In this document: one piece after another, positions 18,821 to 27,810 of the stretch
Layout of the letters: every line of letters starts with the position of its first letter
How positions within the stretch are numbered: the first letter of the stretch is position 1
DNA from: Sphingobacterium sp. UT-1RO-CII-1
GTDB taxonomy: Bacteria; Bacteroidota; Bacteroidia; Sphingobacteriales; Sphingobacteriaceae
Assembly: GCF_026711005.1 (NCBI RefSeq)
Contig: NZ_JAPPVJ010000004.1
Location: 310,001 to 374,000, forward strand
DNA: 64,000 nt
Direction: 5' to 3'
Made by a program: the position numbers and the translations under genes
The notes under the pieces: generated by a model
Told to the model about the DNA's origin: nothing
The model's database searches: none
Seen by the model: only the letters and a program-made list of their open reading frames with translations

Positions 18821-19831
18821 ATGAACGTTAACACTATACTTTCCGACATTAAAAAGCGCAAATTTAGCCCTGTATATTTATTACATGGAGATGAGTCCTA
18901 TTATATTGATTTGATTAGCGATGCATTGGAAAATACGGTGCTGACCGATGCACAAAAAGGATTTGATCAGACATTACTTTATGGCAAAGATACGAGTATA
19001 ACGACCATTGTTAATACAGCAAAGCGTTATCCTATGATGAGCGACTATCAGCTTATTGTGATTAAAGAGGCGCAGGAACTCAAGTGGAAAGCCGAAGAAG
19101 ATTTTCTGTTAAAGTATATCGAAAACCTAACCCCGACTACTATTCTCGTTTTAGCATTTAAGTACGGTAAGTTTGATAAACGAAAAAAGATATATAAAGC
19201 CTTTGATAAGGCTGGCGTCGTTGTAGAGTCTGCTAAACTATATGATAATAAGGTAGCTGAGTGGATTGGTGACCAGTTTCGAATGGAAGGATATACTATA
19301 CATCCACAGGCATCATCCATGATGGCAGAATATTTAGGAACAGATTTGTCTAAAATCGCTAATGAAGTTGAAAAACTATTATTGAATGTTCCCAAAGGCG
19401 AGGAAATATTGCCTAAGCATATTGAACAGAATATTGGTATTAGCAAGGATTACAATGTTTTTGAACTACAATCTGCTTTAGCAAAACGGAATACATTGAA
19501 AGCTGTTCAGATAGTAAATTACTTTGCAGAAAATCCGAAATCTAATCCCTTACCAATGGTTATTGGAACATTAGGGAGTTATTTTACGAAAATTTTAAAG
19601 TATCACTATCTACCCGATAAGTCACCGCAGAGCGCTGCTAAGCAACTCGGGGTGCATACTTTTTTCTTAAAAGAGTATGAATTAGCTGCTCGTAATTTTA
19701 ATAGACGTAAAACTTTTGATATTATAAATCAATTAAGTGTCTATGATTTGAAAACAAAGGGCCTTGATGTAGGTCCTCATACGGGAAGTGGTGATATTTT
19801 ACGGGAGCTAGTTTTTAAAATTTTAAATTAA
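18821..19831 (+). CDS. holA: DNA polymerase III subunit delta
   Basis: The 336-residue clamp-loader subunit opens the sliding clamp. Its N-terminus MNVNTILSDIKKRKFSPVYL followed by LHGDESYYIDLISDAL is typical, as are the AKRYPMMSDYQLIVIKEAQ and the C-terminal collar region (LAARNFNRRKTFDIINQLS). The open frame extends upstream to 18719, but residues before the ATG at 18821 do not fit the family and are omitted. The next gene starts immediately after the stop. Confidence 0.93.
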   Translation: MNVNTILSDIKKRKFSPVYLLHGDESYYIDLISDALENTVLTDAQKGFDQTLLYGKDTSITTIVNTAKRYPMMSDYQLIVIKEAQELKWKAEEDFLLKYIENLTPTTILVLAFKYGKFDKRKKIYKAFDKAGVVVESAKLYDNKVAEWIGDQFRMEGYTIHPQASSMMAEYLGTDLSKIANEVEKLLLNVPKGEEILPKHIEQNIGISKDYNVFELQSALAKRNTLKAVQIVNYFAENPKSNPLPMVIGTLGSYFTKILKYHYLPDKSPQSAAKQLGVHTFFLKEYELAARNFNRRKTFDIINQLSVYDLKTKGLDVGPHTGSGDILRELVFKILN

Positions 19832-20398
19832 ATGAGGTTACTAACGTTTTTTTTACTTTTTATTTTCTGTCTTACAACATGGGCGACTTTTGCGCAAAGT
19901 GGTTATTCGATTATACAAGCTGGGGGGAATATTGGTATAGCGAATAAAGGTTATAATGGAAGTTTTGGTGGTTTTGCTGCACATTTTATTTTCGGACAGA
20001 ATTATAATGAACGAGCTTATTTGGGGCTAGGACTAGGGAATGAGATTTTTAAAGGTGATTATCTAGCTAACGATCTTGTGGGAACAAATGTGAAAATGAT
20101 GAAGTATGATTATAGCTTACTCCCTATTTTTGTTGACGGGCGATTGCCGATTAAACAATTTGGTTTTAAATCAAGTGTCGGTGTACTAGCTAATGCAGGT
20201 TATGCGCCTAAAGTAGGACAGCGGTACGATAAAGGATTCTTATTTAAGAGCGGTCTTTACTACTTGTTAGACAACCCTGGGTCTATTGATTTTTTTGTGT
20301 CGGCAGCTTATGGTTATCAGCAGTTGACTAAAAATAATTATGGAAAGAACTTTAACCATCAGCATTTAGGGCTGTCGCTTGGCATTATGTTTAAGTGA
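19832..20398 (+). CDS. Predicted outer-membrane beta-barrel protein
   Basis: I do not recognise a named family. The 188-residue protein has a clear signal peptide (cleavage near TFAQS) and alternating hydrophobic strands with many glycines and tyrosines (GLGLGNEIF, YGYQQLTKNNYG), ending LGLSLGIMFK, which suggests a small eight-stranded barrel. Its ATG directly follows the holA stop codon, so translation is probably coupled. Function unknown. Confidence 0.68.
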   Translation: MRLLTFFLLFIFCLTTWATFAQSGYSIIQAGGNIGIANKGYNGSFGGFAAHFIFGQNYNERAYLGLGLGNEIFKGDYLANDLVGTNVKMMKYDYSLLPIFVDGRLPIKQFGFKSSVGVLANAGYAPKVGQRYDKGFLFKSGLYYLLDNPGSIDFFVSAAYGYQQLTKNNYGKNFNHQHLGLSLGIMFK

Positions 20399-20403
20399 TA
20401 GTT

Positions 20404-21675
20404 TTACTTATCATCTAGTTTTTGGTTTGTTTTATTTGATGTTACATCAGTATAAGGTACCTCTTCCGATTCGTTTATTTCTTTATAACTGATAGTGGTG
20501 TCGGCCGCTTTTGCATCAGTTTCGACATTTATATCTACTTGTATTTTGCTTTTTATTTTGGGCTTTTTTACAATCCCCCATTTTGTTAAGAGTTCTTGTG
20601 TTGCGTTTCGTTTGAGATGTTGTTTCTCTGGTTCGCCAATTAGAAAACCAAAAGCTTCCATAGAGGGGATTGCATCGAAAATAACTTTGATAGTGGCTGT
20701 TAGTGGTAATGCTAATATTAAACCGGATAGACCAAAAAGCATACCTCCTAGTAAAAGGGTTATTAAAGCCATTAATGGGTTTATACTTACTTTTCCTCCA
20801 ACAATATTTGGGGTGATAATGTTCCCTTCCAAGAATTGCACTACTTGAAACCAAGCAACTACTCCAATGGCATACCACGCATTATCCTTAACAGCTAAAG
20901 CAAATAGTGCAGGCAATATAGACCCAATAGCTATACCAATATAGGGGAGTAGCATAAGCAACGATGCTAGTGTACCAAAAAACCATGCATACTCTATCCC
21001 AAGAATAATGAGTCCTAGGGTGTTTAGTATGGCGACTATCCCCATAACTGTAATTAGACCCAAAAGGTAGTTCTGAACAACATCGTATACTTTGTTTAAG
21101 GTGTCATTTACTTTTTTATTTGAAGAGCTTTTGAAGGCTTTGAAGAAAAATTCTCTAAAAAAATCCCTATAGTATAATAAGAAAAATGTAAATATGGGTA
21201 CCATAACCATACCAGCTATCAGACCGCTGATTGATCCAAAGGTATTCGTAAGTACTGTTCCTGCATTGGACATAATTTTCTCACCCTGTTCTTGAACTTG
21301 TGCGACCAAATCATTTCGCTGAACATTGAATGTTTGTTCAGCCCATACTATACCACGCTCAATAACAGATAGAACTTTATATGTTATTGAAGATGCATTT
21401 TTCCCGATAATAATACTTTGGTGAATAATAAACCAGCCAAGTAGAGTTATTATAGCTATAGCTACAACTACTGAAACTATTGCAGCAACAGCCCTAGGGA
21501 GACGTATTCTTTCTAAAAAACTAGCTAAGGGGAATAAAGAAATCGCTATTAAAATAGAGAAAAGAAGCGGTACCAGTAGACTTTGTGTCGCATACATAAA
21601 AGCTAATATTAAAGTCGTGGCAAATAAGCTAGCTGCTAAGCTTACTGAGTAGGGGAGTTTGTTGCTGTTCTGCAT
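20404..21675 (-). CDS. AI-2E family transporter (UPF0118/PerM-like)
   Basis: The 423-residue protein has about eight membrane segments. They include the LLGLITVMGIVAILNTLGL and EGNIITPNIVGGKVSINPL motifs, which are the hallmark of the family (the conserved PNIVGGKV loop). Members include TqsA (autoinducer-2 export) and sodium/proton antiporters, so the substrate cannot be stated. A 65-residue polar C-terminal tail (about 355-423) is predicted to be cytoplasmic. It converges with the barrel protein gene with 5 bases between stops. Confidence 0.85.
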   Translation of the reverse strand: MQNSNKLPYSVSLAASLFATTLILAFMYATQSLLVPLLFSILIAISLFPLASFLERIRLPRAVAAIVSVVVAIAIITLLGWFIIHQSIIIGKNASSITYKVLSVIERGIVWAEQTFNVQRNDLVAQVQEQGEKIMSNAGTVLTNTFGSISGLIAGMVMVPIFTFFLLYYRDFFREFFFKAFKSSSNKKVNDTLNKVYDVVQNYLLGLITVMGIVAILNTLGLIILGIEYAWFFGTLASLLMLLPYIGIAIGSILPALFALAVKDNAWYAIGVVAWFQVVQFLEGNIITPNIVGGKVSINPLMALITLLLGGMLFGLSGLILALPLTATIKVIFDAIPSMEAFGFLIGEPEKQHLKRNATQELLTKWGIVKKPKIKSKIQVDINVETDAKAADTTISYKEINESEEVPYTDVTSNKTNQKLDDK

Positions 21676-21817
21676 TGGTATGGACGCTAAATATTAATTT
21701 TATAACGTTTTAATTGTTTTATTGTTTTGTATGAAAGTACTTCTCGACCTGTCGTAAATGATCTACGTAATCAGGGGACTGGCTTGCCTGTTTAAGAATA
21801 GAATCTTCTTGTTTTCT

Positions 21818-23005
21818 TCACTCTCGTTCTTGTGGCGTATGGCGTTTATTTTTATGGTTCCAAAAAAGTATATAAAAGAAAGCTAATAAAATAACGATAC
21901 TATTTACTATAAAAATAGCAGGTATTCTTGAGATATCGTCGTGGTATGCATAGCCTGCCAATAATGCTCCGCCACCTATACCGGCTTCCAATGCAATATA
22001 CATAGTGGCCATAGCTTTGCCTCGATGTTGCGGCAGGCTAAGGTCTATCGTCCAGGCATTAACAGCTGGGGAGAGAATACCTGTTCCAATTCCATAAATG
22101 ACGGCGCCTAAAATGAGTCCATTGATACTGTTGCCTAAGCCCAATAGGAGCACGGCGACAGCAATGATAAATAAGCCTACGATCATGACAGGAATTCGAC
22201 CGTAACGATCTGCTACTTTACCGGATACGAAGCGTATAGCAATAGAAGAAAGAGTGTATGCCGTGAAAAATAAACCTTTATTTCCAATACCTAAATGTTC
22301 GCTCCAATCGGGGATTAATGTTAGAATAACACCATAGCCAGTATAAGAAAGTAAGGTGACGATTCCTGCGGGGATTACACGTAATTCTACTATTTCATCA
22401 CGTCGGATTTTTAACATAGAAAGATTGAACCTTTCTTTATTCTTTAAGGTTTCTTTCATGTTGAGTACTATTACAATGGATAGTAGCGCAAACACTGAAG
22501 AACTATAAAACATAGTATTGATGCCAAAATCTTCTGCTATATAGCTGCCGATTGCAGGTCCTACTGCGCCACCAATGCTAAAGCATAAACCGTGCATCCC
22601 CAATGCCTCTCCCCATCTATTATGAGGAATTATATCGGCAATATACGCCGAAGTGGATGTAGGTTTAAAGCCCGTAGAAAAACCATGTACAAGGCGCAAC
22701 ATAAAAAAACCTGCTACAGAACTAATAATAGGATAGAGAAAACCACATAAAAAACACACAATAGATCCTACTGCCATAACGGGAACCCTACCCCATTTAT
22801 CCGTCAATTTTCCACTAAAAGGTCTGGATATCCCCGCTGTTAAAGTGAATAAGGCAATGATTAATCCTTTATGTTCAGCTCCACCTAATTGACTTAAATA
22901 ATTGGGAAGTTCGGGAATAATCATATTAAAGCTTGCAGAAAATAATAGCGAGCTTAGACACAATAGTGCGAAGGGAAGCGTATATATGGATTTATTATCG
23001 TCCAC
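21818..23005 (-). CDS. MFS transporter (drug:proton-type, 12 segments)
   Basis: The 395-residue protein has twelve membrane segments in two halves, each with an MFS motif A (GKLTDKWGRVPVMA and GKVADRYGRIPVMI) and a motif-C-like proline/glycine-rich stretch (GGAVGPAIGSYIAEDFG) that marks exporters. It is likely a multidrug or metabolite exporter. Its start codon directly abuts the stop of the upstream trmH-type gene, so they are one operon. Substrate unknown. Confidence 0.85.
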   Translation of the reverse strand: MDDNKSIYTLPFALLCLSSLLFSASFNMIIPELPNYLSQLGGAEHKGLIIALFTLTAGISRPFSGKLTDKWGRVPVMAVGSIVCFLCGFLYPIISSVAGFFMLRLVHGFSTGFKPTSTSAYIADIIPHNRWGEALGMHGLCFSIGGAVGPAIGSYIAEDFGINTMFYSSSVFALLSIVIVLNMKETLKNKERFNLSMLKIRRDEIVELRVIPAGIVTLLSYTGYGVILTLIPDWSEHLGIGNKGLFFTAYTLSSIAIRFVSGKVADRYGRIPVMIVGLFIIAVAVLLLGLGNSINGLILGAVIYGIGTGILSPAVNAWTIDLSLPQHRGKAMATMYIALEAGIGGGALLAGYAYHDDISRIPAIFIVNSIVILLAFFYILFWNHKNKRHTPQERE

Positions 23006-23764
23006 TTAAATGTTATTTGTTAATTTCTGTCTAGCTATTTCCGAACAGAATATAGTGGTCGCTACGGCTACATTCAAGGATTCAGCCTCGCCTATGCGGG
23101 GTATTGTTACCGCATGGTTTATTTGTTCAATTATTTCCTTGCTGATTCCATTACCTTCATTCCCCATGATAATAACTCCTGTCTTTTGAAAATTCGTTTG
23201 ATAGATTGATTTGCCTTCTAATAGTGCCCCATATAAGGTCATTTTTGACTGCTTTATAAAAGGAATTAAATCTGTATAATGTAGCTGTACACGGGATAGA
23301 GAGCCCATGGTAGCTTGTACGACTTTTGTATTGTATGCGTCCACAGTGCCTATTGAGCAAAAGATATGTTTTATTCCAAACCACTCTGCTGTTCTTATGA
23401 TAGTTCCTAGATTCCCGGGATCTTGTATATTATCTAAAGCTATAATATGTTGTTGGCGAATTTCTTCCCAATTCACGGCATCGTCTGTCGGTATCTTTAT
23501 CAAGGCTAATATGCCTTGCGGAGAGGTTAAGCTAGATATTTTCTTAAAGTCGCTTTCACTTGTTGTAATACATTTTATTTTATGCGGTAAATTGCTCATT
23601 TTTGTGAGCGTCTCTGCCGTTGTGTATACAGTGTCTATAACGTAAGCGGAATGAATAAACTCTAATACGGATTTGATGCCTTCCACTATAAAAAGACCGT
23701 GCTGTTTGCGAAATTTTTTATGCTGCAAAGACGTTATAAAACTTATTTGCGCTTTTGATAACAT
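23006..23764 (-). CDS. TrmH/SpoU-family RNA 2'-O-methyltransferase
   Basis: The 252-residue SPOUT enzyme has an N-terminal substrate-binding domain (about 1-95, QHKKFRKQHGLFIVEGIK) and a C-terminal knotted methyltransferase domain. Motif 1 is ALDNIQDPGNLGTIIRTAEWFG, split around residues 112-133, motif 2 is IIMGNEGNGIS, and motif 3 is IPRIGEAESLNVAVATTIFCSE, together forming the SAM-binding knot. It methylates a ribose in rRNA or tRNA; the site is not predictable. Its start codon is only 6 bases from that of the divergent tamL. Confidence 0.9.
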   Translation of the reverse strand: MLSKAQISFITSLQHKKFRKQHGLFIVEGIKSVLEFIHSAYVIDTVYTTAETLTKMSNLPHKIKCITTSESDFKKISSLTSPQGILALIKIPTDDAVNWEEIRQQHIIALDNIQDPGNLGTIIRTAEWFGIKHIFCSIGTVDAYNTKVVQATMGSLSRVQLHYTDLIPFIKQSKMTLYGALLEGKSIYQTNFQKTGVIIMGNEGNGISKEIIEQINHAVTIPRIGEAESLNVAVATTIFCSEIARQKLTNNI

Positions 23765-23770
23765 GAACTG

Positions 23771-26125
23771 ATGATTAAGAAAATTAGTATTTTTACTTTT
23801 GCAAGTATAACGCTTTTGTCGCTATTTTTCGCATCATGTAGGTCAGCAAAATATATTGAAGACAATCAATTTTTGGTTACAGCTGTTGATATAGAAGGGG
23901 TACCTACAGATTTAAAAGAACGGGCTTCCTCTTATATTTCTAATGAAATTAAGCCCAATTCTAAGCTTAACCTAACTATTTATAATTTATTTAATACTAC
24001 GGGAGGACGTTATAAAACAAAACGTATTCGGAATGTAGGAGAACCACCGCATCTGCTTGACTCATCATTATTAGAATTCTCGGCTACACAAATATCAGGT
24101 TTTTTGCAGACTAAGGGGTATTTTAATGCATATGTGCGTCCGGTAGTAAGTACGAACAGTAATAAGAAAGCCAAAGTTAGGTTTGATGTTGCATTAGGAA
24201 AGCCATATATCCTGAGCGATATAAATTATAATGTTGATGATCCGCTGATTCGTGAAATCTATGAAAGGCATATACGCCCTTTTTCATTAGCTAAGGCAGG
24301 TGAACAATTTGATAGTGGCAATTTGTTAAATGAAAGAGAAGCCCTCTATTTAAAACTTAAAAGCAACGGATATTATGAGTATTTGAGGCAATATATGCGT
24401 GTTGCAGTTGATACAAACACCATAGCTGATAAAGCTGCACTACAGATTGAAATACAAAACCCAACGGATAGTACTTCACATCAGGTGTATCATATCGATA
24501 GCGTTAGTGTAAGTATTGTCAAAGTAGACAAGCAAGCTTCGAGCAGGCAGCCTCGGGTATATCGTGATTCTGTTCTAAAAATAAGTTATAACGATCAGAC
24601 AGGATTGTTTAGGTTGAGACCTTTAGCAAGATATATGTATGTGAAAGAGGGAGATCATTATAATCTCTTGAAAGAAAATCAATCTTATGATCGTCTTTAT
24701 GAGACAAATGGCTTTAGAAATGTTAAAATAAACTATGAAAAAATAAAGGATCAAAATTTACATGCACATTATCAATTAACACCTCGCCCTTTGATGGCTA
24801 ACCAAGTGGAAGGAGAATTTGCATTCAGTTCGGGGATGAGCGGATTGAATGTTGGAAATACATTTTCCCATAGAAATTTATTTGGAGGTGCTGAACAGCT
24901 TGATTTAAAGTTGGGGTATGGTATTATGTTCGATCCAAGACTCCCAGGAAGTTTAAAGAATAAGGTGTTTAATAATGACTTTCAGGTGGGAGTTAATATT
25001 TCTTTTCCAAGGTTAATGACACCTTTTGAGAGTGCTAATACAGGGACTTATGGTTTGCCACGTACAACCTATGCTACAAACTTACAGTTGTTTCAGCAAG
25101 ATAATACATACTCTAACCGATACCTGACCACCTCTTTAAATTATATGTGGTATAGCTCAGAAAAAGGTCAGCATAGTTTAACTCCATTATTACTTGATTA
25201 TAGGACAGGGCGTTTTAACACTGATTTTAAGCAGCAATTGTTAGATCAAGGTTATTGGCTTTATGTTGAAAGCAATGATAGACAGTATTTCGGATTAAGT
25301 GCCCAATATGCTTATACCTATAATTCAAGAAAGCTGTTAAGATTAGAGAATTTCAATTATTTTCGATTGTCGTTGGAGAGTAGTGGTAATTTGCTTAGTG
25401 TTTTTAGTAGTTTATCGAATGCAAAAAAGAATAGTATCGGAGAGAATTTACTATTAGGTGTTCCTTACTTACAGTATGCTAAGACAGAAGTTGATTTTCG
25501 GCATTATAAATATTTAGGAGGAAATCGGCAATTGGTATTTCGTTTCAATGGTGGTATTGCTGTGCCTTATGGAAATAATTCTAAGTTATTGGTTTTTGAG
25601 AAGAGCTTTTATGCTGGAGGGATGAATGGTATGCGCGCTTGGCAAGCACGCACATTAGGCCCAGGTAAATATAATCGTGCCGAATTACCTGAGAGTTTAA
25701 GATTGAATCTGAGAAACTTGGATCAGCTTGGTGAGATAAAAATTGAAACAAATGTGGAATATAGATTTCGCTTATTAAATAGGTTTCTAGGTGCGAAGCT
25801 CAACGGGGCTACTTTTATTGATATGGGGAACGTGTGGTTACTTCGAGATAATGGTATAACTAAAGCAGGGAAATTTGAGGCAGATAAGTTTTTATCCCAA
25901 ATTGCTATAGGGACAGGTTTTGGTTTACGTCTGGATATGGATTATTTTGTAATTCGTTTAGATACGGGGCTTAAACTCAAAGACCCTCAATTTGAAGGAG
26001 CAAATCAATGGGTTATTAAAGACTTCTTTAAATCACGTAGCTTTAAAGAGGCTTTTTATGAAACACATAAACCAGATCGATATAGCTTTTTACAGTACAA
26101 TTTTAGTGTGGGCTTACCTTTTTAG
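23771..26125 (+). CDS. tamL: TamL-type outer-membrane lipoprotein of the BamA/TamA family
   Basis: The 784-residue protein has a lipoprotein signal with lipobox FFASC (C23), several POTRA-like domains (about 30-340), and a C-terminal Omp85 barrel (about 375-784) with the conserved FYAGGMNGMRAWQARTLGPG loop and a terminal strand ending in phenylalanine. TamL is the lipidated Bacteroidota version of TamA, thought to work with TamB in outer-membrane biogenesis. tamB is not next to it. BamA is unlikely because BamA is not a lipoprotein. Confidence 0.85.
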   Translation: MIKKISIFTFASITLLSLFFASCRSAKYIEDNQFLVTAVDIEGVPTDLKERASSYISNEIKPNSKLNLTIYNLFNTTGGRYKTKRIRNVGEPPHLLDSSLLEFSATQISGFLQTKGYFNAYVRPVVSTNSNKKAKVRFDVALGKPYILSDINYNVDDPLIREIYERHIRPFSLAKAGEQFDSGNLLNEREALYLKLKSNGYYEYLRQYMRVAVDTNTIADKAALQIEIQNPTDSTSHQVYHIDSVSVSIVKVDKQASSRQPRVYRDSVLKISYNDQTGLFRLRPLARYMYVKEGDHYNLLKENQSYDRLYETNGFRNVKINYEKIKDQNLHAHYQLTPRPLMANQVEGEFAFSSGMSGLNVGNTFSHRNLFGGAEQLDLKLGYGIMFDPRLPGSLKNKVFNNDFQVGVNISFPRLMTPFESANTGTYGLPRTTYATNLQLFQQDNTYSNRYLTTSLNYMWYSSEKGQHSLTPLLLDYRTGRFNTDFKQQLLDQGYWLYVESNDRQYFGLSAQYAYTYNSRKLLRLENFNYFRLSLESSGNLLSVFSSLSNAKKNSIGENLLLGVPYLQYAKTEVDFRHYKYLGGNRQLVFRFNGGIAVPYGNNSKLLVFEKSFYAGGMNGMRAWQARTLGPGKYNRAELPESLRLNLRNLDQLGEIKIETNVEYRFRLLNRFLGAKLNGATFIDMGNVWLLRDNGITKAGKFEADKFLSQIAIGTGFGLRLDMDYFVIRLDTGLKLKDPQFEGANQWVIKDFFKSRSFKEAFYETHKPDRYSFLQYNFSVGLPF

Positions 26126-26655
26126 ATTAAGTCTTTTAACCCCAGTAATATACTTTCGAAAATCTTTGAAAGATCAAGCCCTTTGCTAAAATGGAAGTAT
26201 CCGTAAATCAAGGCTAGAATGATAAATGTACCTATAAAGCGTTTAAAAGCATAGGCTATTAGTAGTACGACTGCGGGTATTATGATGAGTAATAGTCCGT
26301 ATATTTTTATAGGCTTTAACCCGGTTTTCGATTTATAGATATAGTATAGTTTTCCGTATGACTTTTGTTGGTTGTTATGTTTAAAGAATACGAAATTAGA
26401 GGATTCCATTGTTTGTTTTACAACTGCAATTCCATCGTGAAAAGCTAGGTCTTGTTGAAAACCATTGATATTGAAAATAAAAGTTCCATTTATATGCTCC
26501 AAAGGAGTTTCTGTACTATCTACAGCGATAATAGCTAATTTACCATTCTGCGTAAGGTTTTCTTTAATTATAAAGTTATTAATCTGTTGTTTTTGCGAAA
26601 AGCAGAGTAGATTAATAAGCAATAAGATTAGTGTAAGAAAGTATGTTTTTTTCAC
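26122..26655 (-). CDS. Membrane protein of unknown function with signal peptide
   Basis: I do not recognise a family. The 177-residue product has a signal peptide (cleavage near CFSQK), a small periplasmic domain (about 20-112) of beta-rich character, and two or three membrane segments in the last 65 residues (KIYGLLLIIIPAVVLLIAYA and GTFIILALIYGYF). The stop overlaps the tamL stop by four bases. Gene is convergent to tamL and divergent from the 86-residue membrane protein. Confidence 0.6.
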   Translation of the reverse strand: MKKTYFLTLILLLINLLCFSQKQQINNFIIKENLTQNGKLAIIAVDSTETPLEHINGTFIFNINGFQQDLAFHDGIAVVKQTMESSNFVFFKHNNQQKSYGKLYYIYKSKTGLKPIKIYGLLLIIIPAVVLLIAYAFKRFIGTFIILALIYGYFHFSKGLDLSKIFESILLGLKDLI

Positions 26656-26777
26656 TGCAATATATTATGAGATGCAATATTACTAAAAAAAGCATAATTT
26701 GTTTGGACAAAAGAAGGTTCTACGTGAAGATACTTTTAAATAAGGTCAAAATATTTCATTTCCCAATTTTACTTTTG

Positions 26778-26785
26778 TACATTTG
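26778..26785 (+). promoter_or_regulatory. Candidate -7 element for the 86-residue membrane protein
   Basis: TACATTTG matches TAnnTTTG exactly, 26 bases before the ATG. A -33 TTG is not seen at the expected distance. Confidence 0.4.
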
Positions 26786-26811
26786 TGTTAATTAAAAAAG
26801 ATTAAACTGAT

Positions 26812-27072
26812 ATGGAAAATACAGTATCTCCAAGACCGGCAAAGAAGACGGATAATTATGCAAATCGTACCGAGCACTACGTGACTTTAACTGTTGCTAT
26901 TATAATCGGTTTAGTGGGTGTATTTGGAAGATTTATCCCTGATGTGATCCCTGCTTTAGATCAAATGACTTTTATGTTCTCTGCGATTGCTAATATTGCT
27001 TTAATTATTGCGACCATAATTGCTTTTAGAGTCGTTTTTAACATTTTAGGTTTCGGAAAACATAGAGATTAA
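26812..27072 (+). CDS. Small two-segment membrane protein
   Basis: The 86-residue protein has a polar N-terminus (about 1-28) and two hydrophobic segments (about 27-45 and 55-77), ending in a basic tail (GFGKHRD). I know no function; similar short proteins are common in Bacteroidota. It has its own promoter-like element and an exceptionally strong palindromic terminator, so it may be well expressed. Confidence 0.65.
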   Translation: MENTVSPRPAKKTDNYANRTEHYVTLTVAIIIGLVGVFGRFIPDVIPALDQMTFMFSAIANIALIIATIIAFRVVFNILGFGKHRD

Positions 27073-27085
27073 TACGAGTATTAAT
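27068..27085 (+). repeat. Short palindrome at the stop codon of the small membrane protein
   Basis: ATTAATAC and GTATTAAT flank a GA spacer, covering the stop codon. It sits 10 bases before the long terminator palindrome. Confidence 0.5.
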
Positions 27086-27094
27086 TATATTTTA

Positions 27095-27146
27095 TATTAC
27101 AAAAAAAGAGATGCTCTTTATAAAGAGCATCTCTTTTTTTGTAATA
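27095..27146. terminator. 52-bp perfect palindrome, bidirectional terminator
   Basis: The two halves 27095-27120 and 27121-27146 are exact reverse complements with no spacer. Each strand offers a stem with a seven-T tract inside the right arm. It ends the upstream small membrane protein gene. Confidence 0.9.
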
Positions 27147-27271
27147 ATACTTTAAGTTGTTTGGCATACTGGGGAGAAGAAATGTCACTTATAAGTTTTC
27201 ATTATCTGCTTTGGATGTACAATCTGTTATTCGCGTAAAGTGTAAATCTAGTATGAGAAAAATTTATATAA

Positions 27272-27307
27272 AAAAGCACCTTGACAAATTAAAATCAAGG
27301 TGCTTTT
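27272..27307 (-). terminator. Terminator after the four-segment membrane protein gene
   Basis: AAAAGCACCTTGA (27272-27284) pairs with TCAAGGTGCTTTT (27295-27307). On the minus strand a run of T follows. Confidence 0.9.
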
Positions 27308-27336
27308 CTTTATATATGTAAAGCTTGCTTATCTAT

Positions 27337-27765
27337 TTAAGCAAGTATAGACCAAGTACTCCAAGGAATACGAGAAAGGATTAAAATCAAACCAATGGTA
27401 TACATGATTAATACGGTTTGATTGGCTTTTTTAGCATCTGTTATTTTCTTTGCTTTTGAGTAGCCTATTGTTATCAGTATGATTGCAATAATCATCATTA
27501 AAGGGTGTTCAAGAAAATATAAACGAGATAAACTGTTTTTCATATTTTCTCCAGAAAATGCTTGAATTCCCAGTGGGGATACAAAGTAGATAATTAAACC
27601 GATCAGTAATTGTAAATGTGATGAAATGAAGCCTATCAAAGCTATTTTTCTATTGTAAGGCTTATTGTTTAAGTAATTCATCAACGTTACGATGATAGAG
27701 ATAACTAGTGCAATTAGTAATACAATTGCTAGTGTTGAGTGTAAGTGTTTCATTCCAGTTAACAT
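27337..27765 (-). CDS. Four-segment membrane protein, cytochrome b-like annotation group
   Basis: The 142-residue protein has four hydrophobic segments (about 12-32, 42-63, 87-106, 117-137) with histidines near the segment ends (KHLHS, SSHLQLLIG, LEHPLMMI). Proteins of this pattern in Bacteroidota are often labelled cytochrome b, but I cannot confirm heme ligation from sequence alone. It starts 45 bases before the M28 peptidase stop region upstream side and is read in the same direction as that gene's neighbour, with its own terminator. Confidence 0.55.
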   Translation of the reverse strand: MLTGMKHLHSTLAIVLLIALVISIIVTLMNYLNNKPYNRKIALIGFISSHLQLLIGLIIYFVSPLGIQAFSGENMKNSLSRLYFLEHPLMMIIAIILITIGYSKAKKITDAKKANQTVLIMYTIGLILILSRIPWSTWSILA

Positions 27766-27810
27766 AGTTTTTATTTGTTGTGTTTTTGTTGTTTTAAATT
27801 GAAAAAGAAA

